This document shows positions 50,042-63,617 of a stretch of 64,000 bases of DNA, piece after piece. Origin of the DNA: Mastigias papua (Eukaryota > Cnidaria > Scyphozoa > Rhizostomeae > Mastigiidae); NCBI GenBank assembly GCA_964019165.1, contig OZ025277.1, positions 7,538,889-7,602,888 of the forward strand, written 5' to 3'. The notes below the pieces were generated by a model that was not told the origin of the DNA, made no database searches, and worked only from the letters and a program-made list of their open reading frames with translations. Position 1 is the first letter of the stretch. Each line of letters starts with the position of its first letter. The position numbers were made by a program, and so were the translations under genes.

Positions 50042-50224
50042 TTTGATTAACATTGAGTGGATGTGCTCTAGTCTCATGTATTAAACGTCTTTAACATCTA
50101 TGGTTGCATCGATGTCAGTAGTTTAGACAATGTCTCCTACTCAAATTAGCGTTAGTCTTTGTTTTTACACTATATACAGCTTGTTTGTGCTTTAATAGTC
50201 GTAACACTGACAGTACTATGCAAG
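49852..50224. repeat. 373-bp monomer with +1 T, chimeric tail (m135)
   Basis: The six-T run is at 49,971-49,976. The private AAAGCTGCAATG is shared only with the monomer at 59,525. From 50,042 on it leaves that partner: TGTTGTTTGATT rather than TGTTGGTTGATT, and a P-type tail with GTGCTCTAGTC rather than the T tail. It is a T/P chimera. Confidence 0.85.
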
Positions 50225-53200
50225 GGTTACATTTGACTATAAGCATGTAAGACATACTGCCAAAGTGTATTCTACGCGTTTTTTCGTAGTGAATTTAGCA
50301 GTTATGATATCATATGTGTATCAGATCTGTAATCATTGCTGTATTTTCAGTGTGTGCATACTTACGTATTTTAGTCCCAAAACAAGCAAAGATGCAATGT
50401 GCATATACTGTTGTATGATTACCATTGTGTGGATGTGCTTCAGTCTCATGTATTAAACGTCTTTTACATCTATGGTTGCATCGATGTCAGTAGTTTAGAC
50501 AATGTATCCTACTCAAAGTAGCGTTAGCCTTTGTTTTTACACTATATACAGCTTGTGTGTGCTTTAAGAGTCGTAAAACTGACAGCACTATGCAAGGGTT
50601 ACATTTGACTAGAAGCATGAAAGACATACTGCCAAAGTGTATTCTAAGCGTGTTTTCGTAGTGAATTTAGCAGTTATAATGTCATATGACTATCAGATCT
50701 GTAATCATTGCTGTATTTTCAGTGTGTGCATACTTACGTATTTTAGGCGCAAAACAAGCAAAGATGCAATGTGCATATACTGTTGTATGATTAAGATTGA
50801 GTGGATGTGCTTCAGTCTCATGTATTAAACGTCTTTTACATCTATGGTTGCATCGATGTCAGCAGTTTAGGGAATGTCTCCTACTCAAATTAGCGTTAGT
50901 CTTTGTTTTCACACTACATACAGCTTGTTTGTGCTCTACAAGTCGTAAAACTGACAGTACTATGCAAGGGTTACATTTCACTATAAGCATGTAAGACATA
51001 CTGCCAAAGTGTATTCTACGCGTGTTTTCGTAGTGAATTTAGCAGTTATAATGTCATATGACTATCAGATCTGTAATCATTGCTGTGTTTTCAGTGTGTG
51101 CATACTTACGTATTTTAGGCCCAACACAAGCAAAGATGCAATGTGCATATACTGTTGTTTGATTAACATTGAGTGGATGTGCTTTAGTCTCATGTATTAA
51201 ACGTCTTTAACATCTATGGTTGCATCGATGTCAGTAGTTTAGACAATGTCTCCTACTCAAATTAGCGTTAGTCTTTGTTTTTACACTATATACAGCTTGT
51301 TTGTGCTCTGCAAGTCGTAAAACTGACAGTACTATGCAAGGGTTACATTTGACTATAAGCATGTAAGACATACAGCCAAAGTGTATTCTAAGCGTGTTTT
51401 CGTAGTGAATTTAGCAGTTATAATGTCATATGACTATCAGATCTGTAATCATTGCTGTATTTTCAGTGTGTGCATACTTACGTATTTTAGGCGCAAAACA
51501 AGCAAAGATGCAATGTGCATATACTGTTGTATGATTAAGATTGAGTGGATGTGCTTCAGTCTCATGTATTAAACGTCTTTTACATCTATGGTTGCATCGA
51601 TGTCAGCAGTTTAGGGAATGTCTCCTACTCAAATTAGCGTTAGTCTTTGTTTTCACACTACATACAGCTTGTTTGTGCTCTACAAGTCGTAAAACTGACA
51701 GTACTATGCAAGGGTTACATTTCACTATAAGCATGTAAGACATACTGCCAAAGTGTATTCTACGCGTGTTTTCGTAGTGAATTTAGCAGTTATAATGTCA
51801 TATGACTATCAGATCTGTAATCATTGCTGTATTGTCAGTGTGTGCATTCTTACGTATTTTAGGCCCAACACAAGCAAAGATGCAATGTGCATATACTGTT
51901 GTTTGATTAACATTGAGTGGATGTGCTTTAGTCTCATGTATTAAACGTCTTTAACATCTATGGTTGCATCGATGTCAGTAGTTTAGACAATGTCTCCTAC
52001 TCAAATTAGCGTTAGTCTTTGTTTTTACACTATATACAGCTTGTTTGTGCTTTAATAGTCGTAACACTGACAGTACTATGCAAGGGTTACATTTCACTAT
52101 AAGCATGTAAGACATACTGCCAAAGTGTATTCTACGCGTGTTTTCGTAGTGAATTAAGCAGTTATAATATCATATGACTATCAGATCTGTAATCATTGCT
52201 GTATTTTCAGTGTGTGCATACTTACGTATTTTAGGTGCAAAACAAGCAAAGATGCAATGTGCATATACTGTTGTATGATTAAGATTGAGTGGATGTGCTT
52301 TAGTCTCTTGTATTAAACGTCTTTAACATCTATGGTTGCATCGATGTCAGTAGTTTAGACAATGTCTCCTACTCAAAGTAGCGTAAGTCTTTGTTTTTAC
52401 ACTACATACAGCTTGTTTGTGCTCTACAAGTCGTAAAACTGACAGTACTATGCAAGGGTTACATTTCACTATAAGCATGTAAGACATACTGCCAAAGTGT
52501 ATTCTACGCGTGTTTTCATAGTGAATTTAGCAGTTATAATGTCATATGACTATCAGATCTGTAATCATTGCTGTATTTTCAGTGTGTGCATACTTACGTA
52601 TTTTAGGCGCAAAACAAGCAAAGATGCAATGTGCATATACTGTTGTATGATTAAGATTGAGTGGATGTGCTTCAGTCTCATGTATTAAACGTCTTTTACA
52701 TCTATGGTTGCATCGATGTCAGCAGTTTAGGGAATGTCTCCTACTCAAATTAGCGTTAGTCTTTGTTTTCACACTACATACAGCTTGTTTGTGCTCTACA
52801 AGTCGTAAAACTGACAGTACTATGCAAGGGTTACATTTCACTATAAGCATGTAAGACATACTGCCAAAGTGTATTCTACGCGTGTTTTCGTAGTGAATTT
52901 AGCAGTTATAATGTCATATGACTATCAGATCTGTAATCATTGCTGTATTGTCAGTGTGTGCATTCTTACGTATTTTAGGCCCAACACAAGCAAAGATGCA
53001 ATGTGCATATACTGTTGTTTGATTAACATTGAGTGGATGTGCTTTAGTCTCATGTATTAAACGTCTTTAACATCTATGGTTGCATCGATGTCAGTAGTTT
53101 AGACAATGTCTCCTACTCAAAGTAGCGTAAGTCTTTGTTTTTACACTATATACAGCTTGTTTGTGCTTTAATAGTCGTAAAACAGACAGTACTATGCAAG

Positions 53201-55432
53201 GGTTACATTTGACTATAAGCATGTAAGACATACTGCCAAAGTGTATTCTACGCGTTTTTTCGTAGTGAATTTAGCAGTTATGATATCATATGTCTATCAG
53301 ATCTGTAATCATTGCTGTATTTTCAGTGTGTGCATACTTACGTATTTTAGTCCCAAAACAAGCAAAGATGCAATGTGCATATACTGTTGTATGATTAACA
53401 TTGAGTGGATGTGCTTCAGTCTCATGTATTAAACGTCTTTTACATCTATGGTTGCATCGATGTCAGTAGTTTAGGCAATGTCTCCTACTCAAATTAGCGT
53501 TAGTCTTTGTTTTTACACTATATACAGCTTGTTTGTGCTTTGCAAGTCGTAAAAGTGACAGTACTATGCAAGGGTTACATTTGACTATAAGCATGTAAGA
53601 CATACAGCCAAAGTGTATTCTAAGCGTGTTTTCGTAGTGAATTTAGCAGTTATAATGTCATATGACTATCAGATCTGTAATCATTGCTGTATTTTCAGTG
53701 TGTGCATACTTACGTATTTTAGGCGCAAAACAAGCAAAGATGCGATGTGCATATACTGTTGTATGATTAAGATTGAGTGGATGTGCTTCAGTCTCATGTA
53801 TTAAACGTCTTTTACATCTATGGTTGCATCGATGTCAGCAGTTTAGGGAATGTCTCCTACTCAAATTAGCGTTAGTCTTTGTTTTCACACTACATACAGC
53901 TTGTTTGTGCTCTACAAGTCGTAAAACTGACAGTACTATGCAAGGGTTACATTTCACTATAAGCATGTAAGACATACTGCCAAAGTGTATTCTACGCGTG
54001 TTTTCGTAGTGAATTTAGCAGTTACAATGTCATATGACTATCAGATCTGTAATCATTGCTGTGTATTCAGTGTGTGCATACTTACGTATTTTAGTCCCAA
54101 CACAAGCAAAGATGCAATGTGCATATTCTGCTGTTTGATTAACATTGAGTGGATGTGCTTTAGTCTCATGTATTAAACGTCTTTAACATCTATGGTTGCA
54201 TCGATGTCAGTAGTTTAGACAATGTCTCCTACTCAAATTAGCGTTAGTCTTTGTTTTTACACTATATACAGCTTGTTTGCGCTTTAATAGTCGTAACACT
54301 GACAGTACTATGCAAGGGTTACATTTCACTATAAGAATATAAGACATACTGCCAAAGTATATTCTAAGCGTGTGTTCGTAGTGAATTTAGCAGTTATAAT
54401 GTCATATGACTATCAGATCTGTAATCATTGCTGTATTTTCAGTGTGTGCATACTTACGTATTTTAGGTCCAAAACAAGCAAAGATGCAATGTGCATATAC
54501 TGTTGTATGATTAAGATTGAGTGGATGTGCTTCAGTCTCATGTATTAAACGTCTTTTACATCTATGGTTGCATCGATGTCAGTAGTTTAGGCAATGTCTC
54601 CTACTCAAATTAGCGTTAGTCTTTGTTTTTACACTATATACAGCTTGTTTGTGCTTTAATAGTCGTAACACTGACAGTACTATGCAAGGGTTACATTTCA
54701 CTATAAGAATGTAAGACATACAGCCAAAGTGTATTCTAAGCGTGTTTTCGTAGTGAATTTAGCAGTTATAATGTCATATGACTATCAGATCTGTAATCAT
54801 TGCTGTATTTTCAGTGTGTGCATACTTACGTATTTTAGGCGCAAAACAAGCAAAGATGCAATGTGCATATACTGTTGTATGATTAACATTGAGTGGATGT
54901 GCTTTAGTCTCATGTATTAAACGTCTTTAACATCTATGGTTGCATCGATGTCAGTAGTTTAGGCAATGTCTCCTACTCAAATTAGCGTTAGTCTTTGTTT
55001 TTACACTATATACAGCTTGTTTGTGCTCTGCAAGTCGTAAAACTGACAGTACTATGCAAGGGTTACGTTTGACTATAAGCATGTTAGACATACTGCCAAA
55101 GTGTATTCTAAGCGTGTTTTCGTAGTGAATTTAGCAGTTATAATGTCATATGACTATCAGATCTGTAATCATTGCTGTATTTTCAGTGTGTGCATACTTA
55201 CGTATTTTAGGCGCAAAACAAGCAAAGATGCAATGTGCATATACTGTTGTATGATTAAGATTGAGTGGATGTGCTTTAGTCTCATGTATTAAACGTCTTT
55301 AACATCTATGGTTGCATCGATGTCAGTAGTTTAGACAATGTCTCCTACTCAAATTAGCGTTAGTCTTTGTTTTTACACTATATACAGCTTGTTTGTGCTC
55401 TGCAAGTCGTAAAACTGACAGTACTATGCAAG
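50225..55432. repeat. J-P rich mosaic (m136-m149)
   Basis: Order R/S-J-P-J-P-Q-J-P-R-J-P-V-J'-J. J (GGCGCAAAAC, GTCAGCAGTTTAGGG) is followed by P (CTACGCGTG, CCCAACACAAGC) four times: 50,597, 51,341, 52,457 and 53,573. Different monomers separate the pairs, so the J-P dimer appears to be the copied unit. Monomer 54,317 has a GTATATTC start loss and TGTGTTCG, the partner of the island monomer at 8,929. Confidence 0.7.
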
Positions 55433-56920
55433 GGTTACATTTGACTATAAGCATGTAAGACATACAGCCAAAGTGTATTCTAAGCGTGTTTTCGTAGTGA
55501 ATTTAGCAGTTATAATGTCATATGACTATCAGATCTGTAATCATTGCTGTATTTTCAGTGTGTGCATACTTACGTATTTTAGGCGCAAAGCAAGCAAAGA
55601 TGCAATGTGCATATACTGTTGTATGATTAAGATTGAGTGGATGTGCTTCAGTCTCATGTATTAAACGTCTTTTACATCTATGGTTGCATCGATGTCAGCA
55701 GTTTAGGGAATGTCTCGTACTCAAATTAGCGTTAGTCTTTGTTTTCACACTATATACAGCTTGTTTGTGCTTTAATAGTCGTAACACTGACAGTACTATG
55801 CAAGGGTTACATTTGACTATAAGCATGTAAGACATACTGCCAAAGTGTATTCTAAGCGTTTTTTCGTAGTGAATTTAGCAGTTATGATATCATATGTCTA
55901 TCAGATCTGTAATCATTGCTGTATTTTCAGTGTGTGCATACTTACGTATTTTAGTCCCAAAACAAGCAAAGATGCAATGTGCATATACTGTTGTTTGATT
56001 AACATTGAGTGGATGTGCTTTAGTCTCATGTATTAAACGTCTTTAACATCTATGGTTGCATCGATGTCAGTAGTTTAGGCAATGTCTCCTACTCAAATTA
56101 GCGTTAGTCTTTGTTTTTACACTATATACAGCTTGTTTGTGCTTTAATAGTCGTAACACTGACAGTACTATGCAAGGGTTACATTTGACTATAAGCATGT
56201 AAGACATACAGCCAAAGTGTATTCTAAGCGTGTTTTCGTAGTGAATTTAGCAGTTATAATGTCATATGACTATCAGATCTGTAATCATTGCTGTATTTTC
56301 AGTGTGTGCATACTTACGTATTTTAGGCGCAAAGCAAGCAAAGATGCAATGTGCATATACTGTTGTATGATTAAGATTGAGTGGATGTGCTTCAGTCTCA
56401 TGTATTAAACGTCTTTTACATCTATGGTTGCATCGATGTCAGCAGTTTAGGGAATGTCTCGTACTCAAATTAGCGTTAGTCTTTGTTTTCACACTATATA
56501 CAGCTTGTTTGTGCTTTAATAGTCGTAACACTGACAGTACTATGCAAGGGTTACATTTGACTATAAGCATGTAAGACATACTGCCAAAGTGTATTCTAAG
56601 CGTTTTTTCGTAGTGAATTTAGCAGTTATGATATCATATGTCTATCAGATCTGTAATCATTGCTGTATTTTCAGTGTGTGCATACTTACGTATTTTAGTC
56701 CCAAAACAAGCAAAGATGCAATGTGCATATACTGTTGTTTGATTAACATTGAGTGGATGTGCTTTAGTCTCATGTATTAAACGTCTTTAACATCTATGGT
56801 TGCATCGATGTCAGTAGTTTAGGCAATGTCTCCTACTCAAATTAGCGTAAGTCTTTGTTTTTACACTATATACAGCTTGTTTGTGCTTTAATATTCGTAA
56901 CACTGACAGTACTATGCAAG
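55433..56920. repeat. Tandem duplication of a J-R dimer (744 bp x 2)
   Basis: Copies 55,433-56,176 and 56,177-56,920 share GGCGCAAAGC, GTCAGCAGTTTAGGG, the private CTCGTACTC and an R monomer with CTAAGCGTTTTTTCG. Differences are confined to the end of the second copy (AGCGTAAGTC, TAATATTCG). This is a recent, local event. Confidence 0.85.
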
Positions 56921-57119
56921 GGTTACATTTCACTATAAGAATGTAAGACATACAGCCAAAGTGTATTCTACGCGTGTTTTCGTAGTGAATTTAGCAGTTA
57001 TAATGTCATATGACTATCAGATCTGTAATCATTGCTGTATTTTCAGTGTGTGCATACTTACGTATTTTAGGCGCAAAACAAGCAAAGATGCAATGTGCAT
57101 ATACTGTTGTATGATTAAG

Positions 57120-59714
57120 ATTGAGTGGATGTGCTTTAGTCTCATGTATTAAACGTCTTTAACATCTATGGTTGCATCGATGTCAGTAGTTTAGGCAATG
57201 TCTCCTACTCAAATTAGCGTTAGTCTTTGTTTTTACACTATATACAGCTTGTTTGTGCTTTAATAGTCGTAACACTGACAGTACTATGCAAGGGTTACAT
57301 TTCACTATAAGAATGTAAGACATACAGCCAAAGTGTATTCTAAGCGTGTTTTCGTAGTGAATTTAGCAGTTATAATATCATATGACTATCAGATCTGTAA
57401 TCATTGCTGTATTTTCAGTGTCTGCATACCTGCGTATTTTAGGCCCAAAACAAGCAAAGATGCAATGTGCATATACTGTTGTATGATTACCATTGTGTGG
57501 ATGTGCTTCAGTCTCATGTATTAAACGTCTTTTACATCTATGGTTGCATCGATGTCAGTAGTTTAGACAATGTATCCTACTCAAAGTAGCGTTAGCCTTT
57601 GTTTTTACACTATATACAGCTTGTGTGTGCTTTAAGAGTCGTAAAACTGACAGCACTATGCAAGGGTTACATTTGACTAGAAGCATGAAAGACATACTGC
57701 CAAAGTGTATTCTAAGCGTGTTTTCGTAGTGAATTTAGCAGTTATAATGTCATATGACTATCAGATCTGTAATCATTGCTGTATTTTCAGTGTGTGCATA
57801 CTTACGTATTTTAGGCGCAAAACAAGCAAAGATGCAATGTGCATATACTGTTGTATGATTAAGATTGAGTGGATGTGCTTCAGTCTCATGTATTAAACGT
57901 CTTTTACATCTATGGTTGCATCGATGTCAGCAGTTTAGGGAATGTCTCCTACTCAAATTAGCGTTAGTCTTTGTTTTCACACTACATACAGCTTGTTTGT
58001 GCTCTACAAGTCGTAAAACTGACAGTACTATGCAAGGGTTACATTTCACTATAAGCATGTAAGACATACTGCCAAAGTGTATTCTACGCGTGTTTTCGTA
58101 GTGAATTTAGCAGTTATAATGTCATATGACTATCAGATCTGTAATCATTGCTGTGTTTTCAGTGTGTGCATACTTACGTATTTTAGGCCCAACACAAGCA
58201 AAGATGCAATGTGCATATACTGTTGTTTGATTAACATTGAGTGGATGTGCTTTAGTCTCATGTATTAAACGTCTTTAACATCTATGGTTGCATCGATGTC
58301 AGTAGTTTAGACAATGTCTCCTACTCAAATTAGCGTTAGTCTTTGTTTTTACACTATATACAGCTTGTTTGTGCTTTAATAGTCGTAACACTGACAGTAC
58401 TATGCAAGGGTTACATTTCACTATAAGCATGTAAGACATACTGCCAAAGTGTATTCTACGCGTGTTTTCGTAGTGAATTAAGCAGTTATAATATCATATG
58501 ACTATCAGATCTGTAATCATTGCTGTATTTTCAGTGTGTGCATACTTACGTATTTTAGGCGCAAAACAAGCAAAGATGCAATGTGCATATACTGTTGTAT
58601 GATTAAGATTGAGTGGATGTGCTTTAGTCTCTTGTATTAAACGTCTTTAACATCTATGGTTGCATCGATGTCAGTAGTTTAGACAATGTCTCCTACTCAA
58701 AGTAGCGTAAGTCTTTGTTTTTACACTATATACAGCTTGTTTGTGCTTTAATAGTCGTAAAACAGACAGTACTATACAAGGGTTACATTTGACTATAAGC
58801 ATGTAAGACATACTGCCAAAGTGTATTCTACGCGTTTTTTCGTAGTGAATTTAGCAGTTATGATATCATATGTCTATCAGATCTGTAATCATTGCTGTAT
58901 TTTCAGTGTGTGCATACTTACGTATTTTAGTCCCAAAACAAGCAAAGATGCAATGTGCATATACTGTTGTATGATTAAGATTGAGTGGATGTGCTTCAGT
59001 CTCATGTATTAAACGTCTTTTACATCTATGGTTGCATCGATGTCAGTAGTTTAGGCAATGTCTCCTACTCAAATTAGCGTTAGTCTTTGTTTTTACACTA
59101 TATACAGCTTGTTTGTGCTTTGCAAGTCGTAAAACTGACAGTACTATGCAAGGGTTACATTTGACTATAAGCATGTAAGACATACAGCCAAAGTGTATTC
59201 TAAGCGTGTTTTCGTAGTGAATTTAGCAGTTATAATGTCATATGACTATCAGATCTGTAATCATTGCTGTGTTTTCAGTGTGTGCATACTTACGTATTTT
59301 AGGCCCAACACAAGCAAAGATGCAATGTGCATATTCTGTTGTGTGATTAACATTGAGTGGATGTGCTTTAGTCTCATGTATTAAACGTCTTTAACATCTA
59401 TGGTTGCATCGATGTCAGTAGTTTAGACAATGTCTCCTACTCAAATTAGCGTTAGTCTTTGTTTTTACACTATATACAGCTTGTTTGTGCTTTAATAGTC
59501 GTAACACTGACAGTACTATGCAAGGGTTACATTTCACTATAAGAATGTAAGACATACAGCCAAAGTGTATTCTAAGCGTGTTTTCGTAGTGAATTTAGCA
59601 GTTATAATGTCATATGACTATCAGATCTGTAATCATTGCTGTATTTTTTAGTGTGTGCATACTTACGTATTTTAGGTCCAACACAAGCAAAGCTGCAATG
59701 TGCATATACTGTTG
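57120..59714. repeat. 2.6-kb dispersed duplication, copy 2
   Basis: Partner of 47,447-50,041. Its left edge lies in the monomer at 56,921, which has a J-like head and then the R-tail sequence. Its right edge lies in the T monomer at 59,525, which here keeps the full T tail. Both edges fall inside monomers, as expected from in-register recombination and not from insertion. Confidence 0.8.
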
Positions 59715-59897
59715 GTTGATTAACATTGAGTGGATGTGCTTCAGTCTCATGTATTAAACGTCTTTTACATCTATGGTTGCATCGATGTCAGTAGTTTAGG
59801 CAATGTCTCCTACTCAAATTAGCGTTAGTCGTTCTTTTTACACTATATACAGCTTGTTTGTGCTTTAAGAGTCGTAAAACTGACAGTACTATGCAAG
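59525..59897. repeat. 373-bp monomer with +1 T (T type, m161)
   Basis: The six-T run is at 59,644-59,649. It has the full T tail (GTTGGTTG, AGTCGTTCTTTTTAC) and the AAAGCTGCAATG allele shared with the monomer at 49,852. Confidence 0.9.
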
Positions 59898-62800
59898 GGT
59901 TACACTTCACTATAAGCATGTAAGACATACTGCCAAAGTGTATTCTACGCGTGTTTTCGTAGTGAATTTAGCAGTTATAATGTCATATGACTATCAGATC
60001 TGTAATCATTGCTGTATTTTCAGTGTGTGCATACTTACGTATTTTAGGCCCAACACAAGCAAAGATGCAATGTGCATATACTGTTGTTTGATTAACATTG
60101 AGTGGATGTGCTCTAGTCTCATGTATTAAACGTCTTTAACATCTATGGTTGCATCGATGTCAGTAGTTTAGACAATGTCTCCTACTCAAATTAGCGTTAG
60201 TCTTTGTTTTTACACTATATACAGCTTGTTTGTGCTTTAATAGTCGTAACACTGACAGTACTATGCAAGGGTTACATTTGACTATAAGCATGTAAGACAT
60301 ACTGCCAAAGTGTATTCTACGCGTGTTTTCGTAGTGAATTTAGCAGTTATGATATCATATGTGTATCAGATCTGTAATCATTGCTGTATTTTCAGTGTGT
60401 GCATACTTACGTATTTTAGTCCCAAAACAAGCAAAGATGCAATGTGCATATACTGTTGTATGATTACCATTGTGTGGATGTGCTTCAGTCTCATGTATTA
60501 AACGTCTTTTACATCTATGGTTGCATCGATGTCAGTAGTTTAGACAATGTATCCTACTCAAAGTAGCGTTAGCCTTTGTTTTTACACTATATACAGCTTG
60601 TGTGTGCTTTAAGAGTCGTAAAACTGACAGCACTATGCAAGGGTTACATTTGACTAGAAGCATGAAAGACATACTGCCAAAGTGTATTCTAAGCGTGTTT
60701 TCGTAGTGAATTTAGCAGTTATAATGTCATATGACTATCAGATCTGTAATCATTGCTGTATTTTCAGTGTGTGCATACTTACGTATTTTAGGCGCAAAAC
60801 AAGCAAAGATGCAATGTGCATATACTGTTGTATGATTAAGATTGAGTGGATGTGCTTCAGTCTCATGTATTAAACGTCTTTTACATCTATGGTTGCATCG
60901 ATGTCAGCAGTTTAGGGAATGTCTCCTACTCAAATTAGCGTTAGTCTTTGTTTTCACACTACATACAGCTTGTTTGTGCTCTACAAGTCGTAAAACTGAC
61001 AGTACTATGCAAGGGTTACATTTTACTATAAGCATGTAAGACATACTGCCAAAGTGTATTCTACGCGTGTTTTCGTAGTGAATTTAGCAGTTATAATGTC
61101 ATATGACTATCAGATCTGTAATCATTGCTGTGTTTTCAGTGTGTGCATACTTACGTATTTTAGGCCCAACACAAGCAAAGATGCAATGTGCATATACTGT
61201 TGTTTGATTAACATTGAGTGGATGTGCTTTAGTCTCATGTATTAAACGTCTTTAACATCTATGGTTGCATCGATGTCAGTAGTTTAGACAATGTCTCCTA
61301 CTCAAATTAGCGTTAGTCTTTGTTTTTACACTATATACAGCTTGTTTGTGCTTTAATAGTCGTAACACTGACAGTACTATGCAAGGGTTACATTTCACTA
61401 TAAGCATGTAAGACATACTGCCAAAGTGTATTCTATGCGTGTTTTCGTAGTGAATTAAGCAGTTATAATATCATATGTCTATCAGATCTGTAATCATTGC
61501 TGTATTTTCAGTGTGTGCATACTTACGTATTTTAGGCGCAAAACAAGCAAAGATGCAATGTGCATATACTGTTGTATGATTAAGATTGAGTGGATGTGCT
61601 TTAGTCTCTTGTATTAAACGTCTTTAACATCTATGGTTGCATCGATGTCAGTAGTTTAGACAATGTCTCCTACTCAAAGTAGCGTAAGTCTTTGTTTTTA
61701 CACTATATACAGCTTGTTTGTGCTTTAAGAGTCGTAAAACTGACAGTACTATGCAAGGGTTACACTTCACTATAAGCATGTAAGACATACTGCCAAAGTG
61801 TATTCTACGCGTGTTTTCGTAGTGAATTTAGCAGTTATAATGTCATATGACTATCAGATCTGTAATCATTGCTGTATTTTCAGTGTGTGCATACTTACGT
61901 ATTTTAGGCCCAACACAAGCAAAGATGCAATGTGCATATACTGTTGTTTGATTAACATTGAGTGGATGTGCTCTAGTCTCATGTATTAAACGTCTTTAAC
62001 ATCTATGGTTGCATCGATGTCAGTAGTTTAGACAATGTCTCCTACTCAAATTAGCGTTAGTCTTTGTTTTTACACTATATACAGCTTGTTTGTGCTTTAA
62101 TAGTCGTAACACTGACAGTACTATGCAAGGGTTACATTTGACTATAAGCATGTAAGACATACTGCCAAAGTGTATTCTACGCGTGTTTTCGTAGTGAATT
62201 TAGCAGTTATGATATCATATGTGTATCAGATCTGTAATCATTGCTGTATTTTCAGTGTGTGCATACTTACGTATTTTAGTCCCAAAACAAGCAAAGATGC
62301 AATGTGCATATACTGTTGTATGATTACCATTGTGTGGATGTGCTTCAGTCTCATGTATTAAACGTCTTTTACATCTATGGTTGCATCGATGTCAGTAGTT
62401 TAGACAATGTATCCTACTCAAAGTAGCGTTAGCCTTTGTTTTTACACTATATACAGCTTGTGTGTGCTTTAAGAGTCGTAAAACTGACAGCACTATGCAA
62501 GGGTTACATTTGACTAGAAGCATGAAAGACATACTGCCAAAGTGTATTCTAAGCGTGTTTTCGTAGTGAATTTAGCAGTTATAATGTCATATGACTATCA
62601 GATCTGTAATCATTGCTGTATTTTCAGTGTGTGCATACTTACGTATTTTAGGCGCAAAACAAGCAAAGATGCAATGTGCATATACTGTTGTATGATTAAG
62701 ATTGAGTGGATGTGCTTCAGTCTCATGTATTAAACGTCTTTTACATCTATGGTTGCATCGATGTCAGCAGTTTAGGGAATGTCTCCTACTCAAATTAGCG

Positions 62801-63617
62801 TTAGTCTTTGTTTTCACACTACATACAGCTTGTTTGTGCTCTACAAGTCGTAAAACTGACAGTACTATGCAAGGGTTACATTTCACTATAAGCATGTAAG
62901 ACATACTGCCAAAGTGTATTCTACGCGTGTTTTCGTAGTGAATTTAGCAGTTATAATGTCATATGACTATCAGATCTGTAATCATTGCTGTGTTTTCAGT
63001 GTGTGCATACTTACGTATTTTAGGCCCAACACAAGCAAAGATGCAATGTGCATATACTGTTGTTTGATTAACATTGAGTGGATGTGCTTTAGTCTCATGT
63101 ATTAAACGTCTTTAACATCTATGGTTGCATCGATGTCAGTAGTTTAGACAATGTCTCCTACTCAAATTAGCGTTAGTCTTTGTTTTTACACTATATACAG
63201 CTTGTTTGTGCTTTAATAGTCGTAACACTGACAGTACTATGCAAGGGTTACATTTCACTATAAGCATGTAAGACATACTGCCAAAGTGTATTCTATGCGT
63301 GTTTTCGTAGTGAATTAAGCAGTTATAATATCATATGACTATCAGATCTGTAATCATTGCTGTATTTTCAGTGTGTGCATACTTACGTATTTTAGGCGCA
63401 AAACAAGCAAAGATGCAATGTGCATATACTGTTGTATGATTAAGATTGAGTGGATGTGCTTTAGTCTCTTGTATTAAACGTCTTTAACATCTATGGTTGC
63501 ATCGATGTCAGTAGTTTAGACAATGTCTCCTACTCAAAGTAGCGTAAGTCTTTGTTTTTACACTATATACAGCTTGTTTGTGCTTTAATAGTCGTAAAAC
63601 AGACAGTACTATACAAG
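59898..63617. repeat. Tandem HOR of five monomers, 1,860 bp x 2
   Basis: P-R/S-J-P-Q occurs as 59,898-61,757 and 61,758-63,617. Shared marks are TTACACTTCAC, GTGCTCTAGTC, GATTACCATTGTGTGG, GTCAGCAGTTTAGGG and CTATGCGTG in Q. Differences seen are ATTTTACTATAAG against ATTTCACT (near 61,020 and 62,880), CATATGTCT against CATATGACT (near 61,475 and 63,335), and the end of the last Q. This is the most recent HOR formation in the right domain. Confidence 0.85.

Noticed and set aside
44269..59897. Splice acceptor created by the TTTTTTAG variant
   Set aside because: The T-run plus AG looks like a 3' splice site, but the common TTTTCAG does too, and there is no exon or donor evidence.
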